Source: Microbacterium sp. 8M
GTDB taxonomy: Bacteria > Actinomycetota > Actinomycetes > Actinomycetales > Microbacteriaceae
Length of the DNA: 64,000 bases
Assembly (NCBI RefSeq): GCF_902506375.1
Contig: NZ_LR733284.1
Coordinates: 977,042 to 1,041,041 of the forward strand
Reading direction: 5' to 3'
The notes beneath the pieces were generated by a model. That model saw nothing but the letters and a program-made list of their open reading frames with translations, ran no database searches and had not been told where the DNA came from. Below are positions 15,219 to 24,126 of the stretch, in pieces. Both the position numbers and the translations under genes were made by a program. Within the stretch, counting starts at the first letter, position 1. Every line of letters starts with the position of its first letter.

Positions 15219-16609
15219 CCGCCACCACACCCGCACCCGGCGGCGTCTCGGCCGACACGGCCGTCCTCCGCGCACTGCGCCGGATCCGCGGCCCGCAGAC
15301 GCAGCGCAACCGCGAGTTCTGGCTGCTGCTGTTCGCGATGGCCGTCGCGGGTGCCGCGCTCACCCTCGTGCAGCTGGGCGCTCTGCACCGCATCGACCCG
15401 ATGATCCTGATCATCGGCGGAGGCCTCGCAGTGCTGGTCTTCGCGCTGCACGTCGTGCTGCGCTTCGTCGCGAGCGATGCGGATCCGTTCGTCCTCCCGA
15501 TCGCGACGCTGCTCACCGGCGTCGGCATCGCGGAGATCTACCGGCTCGACATCGCCGCGCACCGCGTCGGCTTCGACGCGTACTCCAACAAGCAGCTCAT
15601 GTGGATGGCGATCTCGGTGATCGGCGCCATCGCCCTCGTGATCTTCCTCCGCAACTACCGCGTGCTGTACCGCTTCACGTACCTGTCGGGCCTCGCCGGC
15701 ATCCTGCTGCTGATCCTGCCGTTCGTGCCGGGCCTCGGCGTCGACGATGCGAACGCCGATGTCTGGATCAACATCGGCGGACTCGGGATCCAGCCCGGCG
15801 AGCTCGCCAAGATCTTCCTCGCGATCTTCTTCGCGGGGTATCTGGTGCGCACCAGGGAGAGCCTCTCGTCGGTCGGCAAGCGGTTCGCCGGCATCACGTG
15901 GCCGCGGATGCGCGAGCTCGGTCCGGTGATCGTGGTGTGGCTGATCTCGCTCGCCATCATCGTCGCCCAGCACGACCTCGGCACCGGTGTGCTCATCTTC
16001 GGCATGTTCATCGTGATGCTCTACGTCGCTACCGGCAAGACCAGCTGGGTGCTCATCGGCGTCGCGGGCGTGGTGGTCGGCGTCGCCATCGTGTCGCAGT
16101 TCCTCACCTACGTGCAGAACCGCTTCAACACGTGGATCAACGCCTTCGACCCCGACCTCATGGAGGACCAGAGCTACCAGCTCACGCAGGGGATCTTCGG
16201 GCTCGCGCACGGCGGCCTGATCGGCACCGGCCTCGGCCAGGGCCGCCCGCAGATCACGCCGGTCGCCGAGAGCGACTTCATCATCACCAGCCTGGGCGAG
16301 GAGATCGGCCTGATCGGACTGTTCGCGCTGCTCTGCCTGTACATGGTCTTCGTGAGCCGCGGCCTGCGGATCGGCGTCGCCGGTCAGGACGACTTCGGCA
16401 AGCTGCTCGCGGTGGGCGTCTCGTTCACGATCGGCCTGCAGGTGTTCATCATGGTCGGCGGCGTCACCCGGGTGATCCCGCTGACCGGCCTCACCACGCC
16501 GTTCCTGGCCGCCGGCGGATCCTCGCTGATCGCCAACTGGCTCATCGTCGGCCTGCTGCTGCGGATCTCCGACGGCGTGCGCCGCCAGCCCAGGGTGGTG
16601 ATCGGATGA
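15215..16609 (+). CDS. rodA: Peptidoglycan glycosyltransferase RodA/FtsW family
   Basis: This is a 464-residue polytopic SEDS protein. It carries the hallmark stretches GLGVDDANADVWINIGGLGIQPGELAKI, AQHDLGTGVLIFG and, near the C-terminus, SLGEEIGLIGLFALL and TGLTTPFLAAGGSSLIANW. SEDS proteins polymerise glycan strands from lipid II with a partner class B PBP, here PbpA, encoded next. Its start overlaps the pstP stop (ATGA). The N-terminus has a short cytoplasmic tail before the first helix at about residue 35. Confidence 0.94.
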   Translation: MTATTPAPGGVSADTAVLRALRRIRGPQTQRNREFWLLLFAMAVAGAALTLVQLGALHRIDPMILIIGGGLAVLVFALHVVLRFVASDADPFVLPIATLLTGVGIAEIYRLDIAAHRVGFDAYSNKQLMWMAISVIGAIALVIFLRNYRVLYRFTYLSGLAGILLLILPFVPGLGVDDANADVWINIGGLGIQPGELAKIFLAIFFAGYLVRTRESLSSVGKRFAGITWPRMRELGPVIVVWLISLAIIVAQHDLGTGVLIFGMFIVMLYVATGKTSWVLIGVAGVVVGVAIVSQFLTYVQNRFNTWINAFDPDLMEDQSYQLTQGIFGLAHGGLIGTGLGQGRPQITPVAESDFIITSLGEEIGLIGLFALLCLYMVFVSRGLRIGVAGQDDFGKLLAVGVSFTIGLQVFIMVGGVTRVIPLTGLTTPFLAAGGSSLIANWLIVGLLLRISDGVRRQPRVVIG

Positions 16610-16611
16610 CG

Positions 16612-16646
16612 ACCCTTCGTCTCGCTCCGCTCGCTCAGGGACCGGC
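16612..16646. repeat. Dispersed repeat inserted between rodA and pbpA
   Basis: A copy of the family with core CTCGCTCAGGGACCG separates two genes that usually overlap or abut in this operon. The copy ends about 27 bases before the pbpA start and is followed by a small hairpin, GACACCCC/GGGGTGTC. Confidence 0.7.
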
Positions 16647-16672
16647 GAGCACGACACCCCAGGGGGTGTCGC

Positions 16673-18136
16673 ATGACTAAAGAGCTCCGGCGGATCAGCA
16701 TCCTCGTGCTGGTCATGTTCCTCGCGCTGTTCGGCTCGGTGAGCTGGATCCAGGTCGTGCAGGCCGACGCCCTCGCGCAGAACGACGCGAACCGGCGAAC
16801 CCGGCTGGACAGCTACGAGATCCAGCGCGGCTCGATCATCGCGGGCGGCGCCCCGATCGCCACCTCCGTACCCTCCGACGACATGTACTCGTTCCAGCGG
16901 GTCTACACGGATCCGCAGATGTGGTCCGCCGTCACCGGCTACTACAACCCGGCCCTGGGCAGCGCGACCGGCATCGAGAAGGCGATGAACAGCGAGCTCA
17001 GCGGAACGGGCAGTTCGCAGTTCCTGTCCTCGATCGAGCGCATCATCTCCGGCCAGCCGCAGAAGGGCGCGAACGTGATGCTCACGCTCGACCCGGTCGC
17101 GCAGAAGGCCGCCTACGACGCACTGCAGGGCTACCAGGGCTCCGTCGTCGCGATCGAGCCGAAGACCGGCCGGATCCTGGCCATGGTCTCCACCCCCGGC
17201 TTCGACACGAACAGCCTCGCGGTGCACGACTCCAAGGCCGCGAACGCGACCTACGACGCGCTCGTGGCCGATCCGGGCAAGCCGCTGTCGAACCGCGCCA
17301 TCGGCGGGAACATGAACCCGCCTGGGTCCACGTTCAAGCTCGTCGTGGCGACCGCGGCGCTCGACTCCGGCCGCTTCACGATGCAGTCCACCTTCCCCAA
17401 CCCCGCCGCGTACACGCTTCCGGGCACCAGCACCGCCGTGCACAACGCCTGGGGCGGGATCTGCCCCGGCGGCGACGGACAGAACGTGAGCCTCGCCGAC
17501 GCGATCCGGTACAGCTGCAACATCCCGATGGCCGAGCTCGCGGTGCAGCTCGGCGACGACGCGATCCGCGCGGCGGCCGAGAAGTTCGGCTTCGACCAGG
17601 AGTTCTCGCTGCCGCTGCAGTCGTCCGCCTCGACCTACCCGAAGAACCTCTCACCGGACAAGACGGGCCTGACCGGCTTCGGCCAGGGCGACGTGCGGGC
17701 GACGCCGCTGCAGATGGCGATGGTCGCGGCCGGGATCGCGAACGGCGGAGTGGTGATGAATCCCCGCATGGTGGACCAGGTGGTCGGCGACGATCTGTCC
17801 GTGCAGAAGCAGTTCCCGAACACCGAGTTCCGCCAGGCGGCGACCCGCGAGGAGGCGGCTGCGATCACCGCCGCCATGCAGGCGTCGGTCTCAAGCGGCG
17901 CAGCGCAGGGTGCAAGAATAGACGGAGTCGACGTGGCCGGAAAGACGGGCACGGCGGAGAACGGCGACACGGCCCCTTACACGCTGTGGTTCACCGGCTT
18001 CGCGCCCGCTTCGAACCCGGAGATCGCCGTTGCGGTCGTCGTCGAAGACGGCGGTGGGCAGGGACAGTCCGGATCCGGTGACACGATTGCGTCACCGATT
18101 GCGAAGAAGGTCATGGAGGCGGTGCTGAACAGATGA
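16673..18136 (+). CDS. pbpA: Class B penicillin-binding protein PbpA
   Basis: This 487-residue protein has a short cytoplasmic tail, one membrane helix (ISILVLVMFLALFGSVSWIQ), a dimerisation region and a C-terminal transpeptidase. The active-site motifs are complete: PPGSTFKL (SxxK) near residue 222, YSCN (SxN) near 282, and GKTGTAEN (KTG) near 424. It cross-links peptidoglycan outside the membrane together with RodA. The ATG is preceded by an AGGGGGTG stretch. It overlaps pknA by four bases (ATGA). Confidence 0.95.
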   Translation: MTKELRRISILVLVMFLALFGSVSWIQVVQADALAQNDANRRTRLDSYEIQRGSIIAGGAPIATSVPSDDMYSFQRVYTDPQMWSAVTGYYNPALGSATGIEKAMNSELSGTGSSQFLSSIERIISGQPQKGANVMLTLDPVAQKAAYDALQGYQGSVVAIEPKTGRILAMVSTPGFDTNSLAVHDSKAANATYDALVADPGKPLSNRAIGGNMNPPGSTFKLVVATAALDSGRFTMQSTFPNPAAYTLPGTSTAVHNAWGGICPGGDGQNVSLADAIRYSCNIPMAELAVQLGDDAIRAAAEKFGFDQEFSLPLQSSASTYPKNLSPDKTGLTGFGQGDVRATPLQMAMVAAGIANGGVVMNPRMVDQVVGDDLSVQKQFPNTEFRQAATREEAAAITAAMQASVSSGAAQGARIDGVDVAGKTGTAENGDTAPYTLWFTGFAPASNPEIAVAVVVEDGGGQGQSGSGDTIASPIAKKVMEAVLNR

Positions 18137-19848
18137 GGCCGACGCAGGGTGTGCATTTCGGCGGCCGGTACGAGCTGCAGTCTCGGATCGCGATCGGCGG
18201 CATGGGCGAGGTGTGGGAAGCGACCGACCACGTCATCGGACGGACCGTCGCGATCAAGATCCTCAAGGACGAGTACATGGGGGATCCGGGCTTCCTCGAG
18301 CGCTTCCGCGCCGAGGCCCGCCACGCCGCGCTCGTGAACCACGAGGGCATCGCCAGCGTCTTCGACTACGGCGAGGAGAACGGCTCCGCCTACCTCGTCA
18401 TGGAGCTCGTGCCCGGCGAGGCGCTCTCGACCATCATCGAACGCGAGGGCGCCCTCAGCGCCGACAAGACCCTCGACATCGTCGCGCAGACCGCGTCGGC
18501 GCTGCAGGCCGCGCACGCCGCCGGCCTGGTGCACCGAGACATCAAGCCCGGCAACCTGCTCATCACGCCCGACGGCCGCGTCAAGATCACCGACTTCGGC
18601 ATCGCCCGCATCGCGGACCAGGTGCCGCTCACCGCCACCGGTCAGGTCATGGGCACCGTCCAGTACCTCTCCCCGGAGCAGGCGTCGGGGCACGCCGCGT
18701 CGCCGGCCACGGACATCTACTCGCTGGGCATCGTCGCGTACGAGTGCCTCGCCGGCAAGCGCCCCTTCACGGGTGAGTCGCAGGTCGCGATCGCCATGGC
18801 GCAGATCAACGACACCCCGCCGCCGCTGCCCGCCACGGTGCCGCAGCCGGTGCAGAACCTCGTGATGGCGATGATCGCGAAGAAGCCGGCCGACCGGCCG
18901 AGCTCTGCCGCCACAGTCGCCCGGGCCGCGCAGGCGCTGCGCCGCGGCGACCTGAACTCCGCCGCGATCGCGGTGCCCGCAGTGATCGCGGGCGTCGTGG
19001 GGGGAGCCGGGGCCGCCGGTGCGTCCGGTGATGACGCGATGACGCAGATCCTGGGTGCGACCCAGGGCGCCACCACGATCATGCCGACCACGGCGCAGAT
19101 CCCGACCGAGGCCGAGCAGGCGCCGGAGAAGAAGAAGCGCAGCCCGTGGACGTGGCCGCTGATCGCGCTCATCGCGCTGCTGCTCATCGTGCTCGGCGGC
19201 ACGATCTGGGCTCTCCTGGCGAACCAGAAGGCGCCCGACCCGGTGTCCTCCACCACGGCGTCGTCGCAGCCCTCCCCGAGCAAGACGCCGTCGCCCACGA
19301 CCACGCCGCGCGTCGACGTCGACGCCCTCGGTCTTGTCGGTCTCACCTGTGACGAGGCCACCGCGAAGGCCGTCGACGCCGGCCTGAAGGCCACCTGCGC
19401 GACCGGCGATCCGGCACCGGCCGCCGACCAGGTCGGCAAGGTCTACAAGGTCAACCCCCAGGGCAAGGTCCCGCAGGGGTCCTCGATCGCACTCACGGCG
19501 TACGCCGACCGCACCCAGCCCCCGAAGCCGGGCGCCGCGCCCACGTTCGCGGGAGAGATGATCGCGGGCGGCACCATCACGGTCTCATGGGGTGCGGACT
19601 ACGTCTGCCCCAGCGGCACGTCGATCACCGGCTACATCGTCACGATCGACGGCGGATCGTTCATGTCCGGGGGCCCCGAGTTCCCGGCCGGGACGACGAG
19701 CACCGAGGTTCGGCTCAGCCAGAGCGGCGACTTCACGGCCAAGTACTCCGTGCGGTGCGGCGACCAGCAGAGCCCCGACTCGGATTCGCGCACGGCGCAG
19801 ATCCAGTCGCTTCCGACACCGCCGGTGACGCCCACGCCGACGCCCTGA
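18133..19848 (+). CDS. pknA: Ser/Thr protein kinase PknA with one PASTA domain
   Basis: This 571-residue receptor-like kinase has its catalytic domain in residues 10-270: ATP lysine in VAIKIL, catalytic loop HRDIKPGNLL, TDFGIAR, and the activation segment with GTVQYLSPEQ. A basic juxtamembrane stretch (EKKKRSPW) precedes one helix near residues 340-355. Outside is a Thr/Pro-rich linker, a single PASTA-like unit (residues about 395-460) and a C-terminal beta-rich domain with two cysteines resembling fibronectin/Ig folds. PknA usually lacks PASTA units, so this is a longer form. It phosphorylates growth and division proteins such as the FHA proteins encoded upstream. Confidence 0.9.
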   Translation: MRPTQGVHFGGRYELQSRIAIGGMGEVWEATDHVIGRTVAIKILKDEYMGDPGFLERFRAEARHAALVNHEGIASVFDYGEENGSAYLVMELVPGEALSTIIEREGALSADKTLDIVAQTASALQAAHAAGLVHRDIKPGNLLITPDGRVKITDFGIARIADQVPLTATGQVMGTVQYLSPEQASGHAASPATDIYSLGIVAYECLAGKRPFTGESQVAIAMAQINDTPPPLPATVPQPVQNLVMAMIAKKPADRPSSAATVARAAQALRRGDLNSAAIAVPAVIAGVVGGAGAAGASGDDAMTQILGATQGATTIMPTTAQIPTEAEQAPEKKKRSPWTWPLIALIALLLIVLGGTIWALLANQKAPDPVSSTTASSQPSPSKTPSPTTTPRVDVDALGLVGLTCDEATAKAVDAGLKATCATGDPAPAADQVGKVYKVNPQGKVPQGSSIALTAYADRTQPPKPGAAPTFAGEMIAGGTITVSWGADYVCPSGTSITGYIVTIDGGSFMSGGPEFPAGTTSTEVRLSQSGDFTAKYSVRCGDQQSPDSDSRTAQIQSLPTPPVTPTPTP

Positions 19849-19893
19849 GGCACGGGCACCGCAGCAGAATCACGAGAACGAGGGGGGTCCTCC

Positions 19894-21615
19894 GTGACGA
19901 CGACCACGCGCGTCATGGCCGGTCGCTACCGCGTCGATGACCTCATCGGCCGGGGCGGCATGGCCCAGGTGTACCGGGGGTACGACCTGACGCTCGGCCG
20001 CGAGGTCGCGATCAAGATCCTGGACCGCGAGCTCGCCAGGGACACGGCGTTCCGCACCCGGTTCCGGATGGAGGCGCAGGCCGCGTCGCGCATGTCGCAC
20101 CCGTCGATCGTGCGCGTGTTCGACGCGGGGGAGGACTCCACGCCCGAGGCCGGCGGCAGCTCTGCCGAGCCGGTTCCGTTCATCGTGATGGAGCTGGTGC
20201 AGGGCGAGCAGCTGAAGGACGTCATCGCCCGCGGTCCCGTGCCGACGGCCGACGCCGTGCGCTACGCCGACGGGATCCTCGAGGCGCTCGAATATTCGCA
20301 CCGCGCCGGTGTCGTGCACCGCGACATCAAGCCGGGCAACGTCAAGATCACGCCGGGCGGCACGGTGAAGGTGATGGACTTCGGCATCGCGCGCGCGGTG
20401 TCCGATTCGTCGTCCACGGTCGCCGAGACCACACAGATCATCGGCACCGCCGCCTACTTCTCGCCCGAGCAGGCCAAGGGCGAGCAGGTCGACGCGCGCA
20501 CCGACCTGTACTCCACCGGTGTCGTGCTGTACGAGATGCTCGCGGGCCGCCAGCCGTTCCGCGGGGAGTCGCCGGTCGCGGTCGCCTATCAGCACGTCAG
20601 CGAGACGCCGCTGCCGCCGAGCGAGGTGCACGACGAGGCGCACTCCGCCGCCGAGCTCGAGCGCATCCGCGCCCTGGAGCCGATCGTGCTGCGCGCGATG
20701 GCGAAGGATCCGTTCCAGCGCTTCCCCGATGCGGCCTCGTTCCGCACCGCACTCGACAATGCGGTGACCGGCGCGGTGCCCACGAAGAAGCAGCTCTCCT
20801 CGCTCACCAGCGAGCTGTACGGTCCCAGTCCGCGGCACGCGCAGGAGACCGCGCGCACGCTGCGCCAGCTCTCCTCCGACACCACCATGACGCGCACCCA
20901 GTCCGGGCCGCCGGTCGCCTGGGTGTGGGCCGGCATCGCGCTGCTCGTGGTGCTGCTGGCCTCGGTGCTGATCTGGGTGCTGGCGATCAAGCCGACCACA
21001 GACGTGCCGGGCGCGGGACGCACGGTGCCGAATGTGGTCGGTCAGAGCTACGACGCCGCGGTGGCGATGCTCGACAAGAACGACCTGCGTGCGATCCGCA
21101 TCGAGCAGGCGGATGCGACGGTCGAAAAGGGCAAGGTGATCAGCACGGATCCCACCGCCGGCAGCAGCATGGACAAGGGCCAGTCCGTCACCGTCTACGT
21201 CTCCTCGGGTGCCGCGGAGATCGCGGTCCCGACGCTCGAGGGCCTCAGCGCCTCGGCCGCCAAGGACGCCCTGACGAAGGCCGGCCTGCAGCTCGGCTCG
21301 GTCACCCAGAAGAACGATCCGCGCACTCAGCACGACACCGTGCTGAGTGCGAGCGTTCCGGCCGGCACCAAGGTCGCGCCGGGCACCGTGGTCGATCTCG
21401 TGGTGGCCAGCGGCGTGGTGACGGTCAACGACCTCACCGGCTGGACCCTGGACGCAGCGACCCAGGCGCTGCAGGAACTGGGGCTCACCGCGAACCCGGT
21501 GGAGAACCCCGGCTGCAAGGCCACGGATCCGAAGAAGGTCGCCGCCATGTCTGTGGCGCCCGGAGACGTGCCCGTGCAGTCGACGATCGACCTCAGTTAC
21601 TGCACCGGCAAGTGA
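19894..21615 (+). CDS. pknB: Ser/Thr protein kinase PknB with three PASTA domains
   Basis: This 573-residue protein has a kinase domain in residues 8-290, with VAIKIL, HRDIKPGNVK, MDFGIAR and GTAAYFSPEQ, and one helix near 345-365 (ALLVVLLASVLIWVLAIK). Three extracellular PASTA units follow, at about 376-440, 441-508 and 509-572. PASTA units sense lipid II or muropeptides. A TTxTxT stretch in the juxtamembrane region is a plausible autophosphorylation site. The GTG start follows GAGGGGGG; a 45-base gap separates it from pknA. It closes the growth operon. Confidence 0.95.
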   Translation: MTTTTRVMAGRYRVDDLIGRGGMAQVYRGYDLTLGREVAIKILDRELARDTAFRTRFRMEAQAASRMSHPSIVRVFDAGEDSTPEAGGSSAEPVPFIVMELVQGEQLKDVIARGPVPTADAVRYADGILEALEYSHRAGVVHRDIKPGNVKITPGGTVKVMDFGIARAVSDSSSTVAETTQIIGTAAYFSPEQAKGEQVDARTDLYSTGVVLYEMLAGRQPFRGESPVAVAYQHVSETPLPPSEVHDEAHSAAELERIRALEPIVLRAMAKDPFQRFPDAASFRTALDNAVTGAVPTKKQLSSLTSELYGPSPRHAQETARTLRQLSSDTTMTRTQSGPPVAWVWAGIALLVVLLASVLIWVLAIKPTTDVPGAGRTVPNVVGQSYDAAVAMLDKNDLRAIRIEQADATVEKGKVISTDPTAGSSMDKGQSVTVYVSSGAAEIAVPTLEGLSASAAKDALTKAGLQLGSVTQKNDPRTQHDTVLSASVPAGTKVAPGTVVDLVVASGVVTVNDLTGWTLDAATQALQELGLTANPVENPGCKATDPKKVAAMSVAPGDVPVQSTIDLSYCTGK

Positions 21616-21623
21616 TCCGGTCG

Positions 21624-21797
21624 TCAGGTCGCCGTCGGCGCCGGCTCGATGCTCACATCACCGGGTGAGATCAGCGGACTCACCCAGGGGAACACCCAGA
21701 ACGTCAGCGCGTACAGCACCGCGGCGAGCAGGACGAGCAGGATGAGCAGCCGCACCCACCAGGGCCCGGGAAGGATGCGCCACAGCGCCGCGTACAT
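21624..21797 (-). CDS. Small single-pass membrane protein downstream of sortase
   Basis: This 57-residue protein has a single hydrophobic segment (VRLLILLVLLAAVLYALTFW, residues 15-34) and a short Pro-rich tail ending EPAPTAT. It is not recognised as a known enzyme. Its ATG overlaps the sortase stop by one base, so it is coupled to sortase expression. It is found in the same order in related actinobacteria as far as I recall, which suggests an accessory role in the sortase unit; this is inference. Confidence 0.7.
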   Translation of the reverse strand: MYAALWRILPGPWWVRLLILLVLLAAVLYALTFWVFPWVSPLISPGDVSIEPAPTAT

Positions 21798-22576
21798 CAG
21801 CTCACCGCCTTCAGCGAGGCCGGAGCGCCGAGCGCCCGCGGCTGGAAGCTCTCGAACACCCCGTAGGCCACGATGCGCTCGGCCAGGGAGTACAGCGGCG
21901 AGCACGCGGTCAGCGTGATGTAACGACCGCCGGGGGGTGCATCGGGCATCTGCGGCACGGGATCCAGCACGTCGACGCTGTCGGGGGTGACGTACTCGAG
22001 CGTGCGGAACCGGTAGGTGTACCACCCTTGCTCCGTCTCGATCACGATGGCGTCGTTCAGGCGCAGCCGGTCGAGCTGGTTGAACGGCTTGCCCCAGGTC
22101 GTGCGGTGCGCGGCCATCGAGAAGTTGCCGGTCTGGCCGGGCATCCCCGCGTTCGGGTACACGCCGATCCAGCCGTGGTCGAGCGTGTCCGCTCGGGTGA
22201 CACCGCCCGCGATCGTCACCGCATAATCCGCGCCGAACCGGGGCACGCGCAGGACGGCTCCCCAGGGCACGCCGTCCTTCGGCGCGGTCATCTCGGGCGG
22301 CGCGTACCGCGGGTGCGCGGCGTCGACGCCGCTGCCGTCGTCGAGCACGGGCGGCAACGCAGGTGCAGGCGCCTTCGCCCACTCCTGGGTGAGCTGCTGC
22401 CCCTTGTCGTTGGCCTCGGCGCTCATGATGAGATCGCCGATCCACATCTGCCACGCCACGTAGAGCAGCACCACGACGCCCGCGGTGAGCAGCAGTTCGC
22501 CGAGCACGCTCAGGGGCGTCGCCCGCCGTCGGCGGTCTCGGATGCGACGGGCGGAGGCTCGCGTCGCATCGGTCAT
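21797..22576 (-). CDS. srtE: Class E sortase
   Basis: This 259-residue membrane-anchored transpeptidase has a basic N-terminus, one helix (VLGELLLTAGVVVLLYVAW, about residues 24-42) and a C-terminal sortase barrel. The catalytic histidine is in SMAAHRTTWG, the cysteine in LTACSP, and the arginine in AERIVAYG. Class E sortases of high-GC actinobacteria attach LAXTG-type proteins to the wall. No such substrate protein is encoded in this window. It runs opposite to crgA with a short divergent promoter region between. Confidence 0.92.
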   Translation of the reverse strand: MTDATRASARRIRDRRRRATPLSVLGELLLTAGVVVLLYVAWQMWIGDLIMSAEANDKGQQLTQEWAKAPAPALPPVLDDGSGVDAAHPRYAPPEMTAPKDGVPWGAVLRVPRFGADYAVTIAGGVTRADTLDHGWIGVYPNAGMPGQTGNFSMAAHRTTWGKPFNQLDRLRLNDAIVIETEQGWYTYRFRTLEYVTPDSVDVLDPVPQMPDAPPGGRYITLTACSPLYSLAERIVAYGVFESFQPRALGAPASLKAVS

Positions 22577-22633
22577 GCCGCGATCCTACTCAGCCGACCT
22601 CTACCCTCCCCGTGTGCGGCGCAGGCGTTTGGG

Positions 22634-22639
22634 TAGACT
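22634..22639 (+). promoter_or_regulatory. -10 element for leaderless crgA transcript
   Basis: TAGACT ends seven bases before the A of the ATG at 22646, so transcription should begin at the start codon itself. There is no Shine-Dalgarno sequence. This supports ATG 22646 rather than the GTG at 22640. Confidence 0.55.
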
Positions 22640-22645
22640 GTGCGC

Positions 22646-22885
22646 ATGGCACGATCCCGCAAGACCGAAGAGGCCGTCGTAGAGAAGGTCGACGGCGAAG
22701 CCGCCCCCAACGCCGTGTGGTTCAAGCCCGTCATGGTGGGCTTCATGCTGCTGGGCCTGGCCTGGATCCTGGTCTTCTACATCACGGGCATGCAGTACCC
22801 GATCCCGGGCCTGCAGTCCTGGAACCTGCTGATCGGCCTCGGCATCGCACTCATCGGCTTCCTCATGACGACGCGCTGGCGCTGA
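22646..22885 (+). CDS. crgA: Cell division protein CrgA
   Basis: This 79-residue membrane protein has two helices. The first is in WFKPVMVGFMLLGLAWILVFY and the second in LLIGLGIALIGFLMTTRW; the conserved loop YPIPGLQSWN between them is the CrgA hallmark. CrgA interacts with FtsZ, FtsQ, FtsI and CwsA and moderates septation in actinobacteria. It lies next to the kinase/PBP cluster, the standard location. A GTG six bases upstream is an alternative start, but the -10 element overlaps it too closely. Confidence 0.93.
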   Translation: MARSRKTEEAVVEKVDGEAAPNAVWFKPVMVGFMLLGLAWILVFYITGMQYPIPGLQSWNLLIGLGIALIGFLMTTRWR

Positions 22886-22903
22886 CGCCGCCGCACCCTC
22901 ACC

Positions 22904-22933
22904 GAAACGCCTCCGCCCGCGCGGGGGCGTTTC
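22904..22933 (+). terminator. Terminator of crgA
   Basis: A 13-bp stem with one G-U pair (22904-22916 with 22921-22933) and a 4-base loop lies 18 bases after the crgA stop. Confidence 0.75.
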
Positions 22934-22977
22934 TGCATTCCGGCCCTCCGACCGGCTCAAGACGGCATTCCGCAGGG

Positions 22978-23093
22978 TTGTCCACGGATCCAGAGGGTTA
23001 TCCACATTCTGGGGATGGATATGCACACCCGCTCCCCGGAGTTATCCACAGTTCTATCCCCACTTGGGGAGAATTACACCGGTGTTATTCACA
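22978..23093 (+). other. Cluster of four same-orientation DnaA boxes away from oriC
   Basis: TTGTCCACG (22978-22986), TTATCCACA (22998-23006), TTATCCACA (23042-23050) and TTATTCACA (23085-23093) lie in a 116-bp non-coding stretch between crgA and the rhomboid gene. Two match the DnaA consensus exactly. Spacing between the last three starts is 44 and 43 bp, about four helical turns. The stretch could titrate DnaA or let DnaA act on nearby genes. Confidence 0.6.
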
Positions 23094-23109
23094 CCCCGCG
23101 GAGACGACG

Positions 23110-23137
23110 AAGGCCCCCGCCCGAGGGCGAGGGCCTT
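23110..23137 (-). terminator. Terminator of the rhomboid gene
   Basis: An approximately 12-bp stem with one mismatch (AAGGCCCCCGCC and GGCGAGGGCCTT) lies 46 bases after the stop of the minus-strand rhomboid gene. Confidence 0.65.
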
Positions 23138-23182
23138 GCGTTCCGAGTCGTCCGTGACCGGCGTTCTCCGCAAACGACGTTC

Positions 23183-24073
23183 TCAGTGACCGGCGGTGAT
23201 GATCAGCGGCGGCACGATCGCGACCACGACGAGCAGCACCAGCACGAGTGCCGCGACCAGCCCGATCCACCAGAACCGCGCACTGCGGCGCCGGGACGCG
23301 TTGATGTAGATGAGCGCGACCAGCGCCCCGACGACGGCACCGCCGACGTGCGCCTCCCAGGCGATCCCCGGAACGATCAACCCGTACACGAAGTTGATCC
23401 CGAGCACGACGAGCGCACCGATGATGTTGCCGCCGAGATGGCGGCCGATCACGATCAGGGCGACGAACAGGCCGAAGATCGCCCCGGACGCCCCGACTGT
23501 GGGCTGAGTCGGATCGATCAGAGCCATCGCGACCGACCCGCCGAGCCCGCTCACAAGATAGAGCGTGAGGAACTTCGCACGCCCCAGCAGCGGCTCGAGC
23601 TGCTGCCCCACCATCCACAACGCGAGCATGTTCAAGCCGAGATGGATGAAGTTTCCGTGCACGAGCAGCGCGGTCAGCATTCGCCACGGCTCGAACGGCA
23701 GCCCCGACAGTGACGGGTAGAGATATGCCCCCGCGAACTGCAGCGCGCCGGTGATCGGCCCGAAGAGCCCGGGAAGCTGCTGCAGAAGACTCACAGCGGA
23801 GGTGATCCCGAGGATCCAGTACGTGATGAGTGGGCGCCCGCCCACGGCGGTCATGGAACGCGCACCCCAGCGCCGGTCGGCGCGGCGCTGGGCGGGGGTG
23901 CGGCTGCGCCGCTGCTCCTGCATGCACTCGGGGCAGATCACCCCGACCGGCGCCTGCGTCTGGCACTCCGGGCAGATCGTCCGCATGCACCGCTGGCACA
24001 GCACGAAGCTCTGCCGACCGGGGTGCCGGTAGCAGAAGTTGTCGGGATTCGCGTGGAACTCCGGGGTCGTCAT
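23183..24073 (-). CDS. Rhomboid intramembrane serine protease with N-terminal zinc ribbon
   Basis: This 296-residue protein opens with a cysteine-rich zinc-ribbon-like segment (CQRCMRTICPECQTQ, then CPEC, residues 12-52). Six or seven helices follow. Catalytic serine is in GASGAIFGL near residue 208 and the histidine in AHVGGAVVGAL near 257; HLGLNMLALW carries the conserved His/Asn of helix 2. Rhomboids cleave membrane proteins within the bilayer; the bacterial substrates are mostly unknown. The order crgA-rhomboid-ppiA is conserved in actinobacteria. The zinc ribbon is common in actinobacterial members. Confidence 0.92.
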   Translation of the reverse strand: MTTPEFHANPDNFCYRHPGRQSFVLCQRCMRTICPECQTQAPVGVICPECMQEQRRSRTPAQRRADRRWGARSMTAVGGRPLITYWILGITSAVSLLQQLPGLFGPITGALQFAGAYLYPSLSGLPFEPWRMLTALLVHGNFIHLGLNMLALWMVGQQLEPLLGRAKFLTLYLVSGLGGSVAMALIDPTQPTVGASGAIFGLFVALIVIGRHLGGNIIGALVVLGINFVYGLIVPGIAWEAHVGGAVVGALVALIYINASRRRSARFWWIGLVAALVLVLLVVVAIVPPLIITAGH

Positions 24074-24126
24074 CGGTGCGCTCCGGAGTCCACGTCGACA
24101 GGCTCAGTGATCAGGATCGGTCGCGA

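Noticed and set aside
21624..22576. A pilus or surface-protein locus around the class E sortase
   Set aside because: No LAXTG-type or pilin gene is encoded nearby, so only the sortase and its small partner are annotated.
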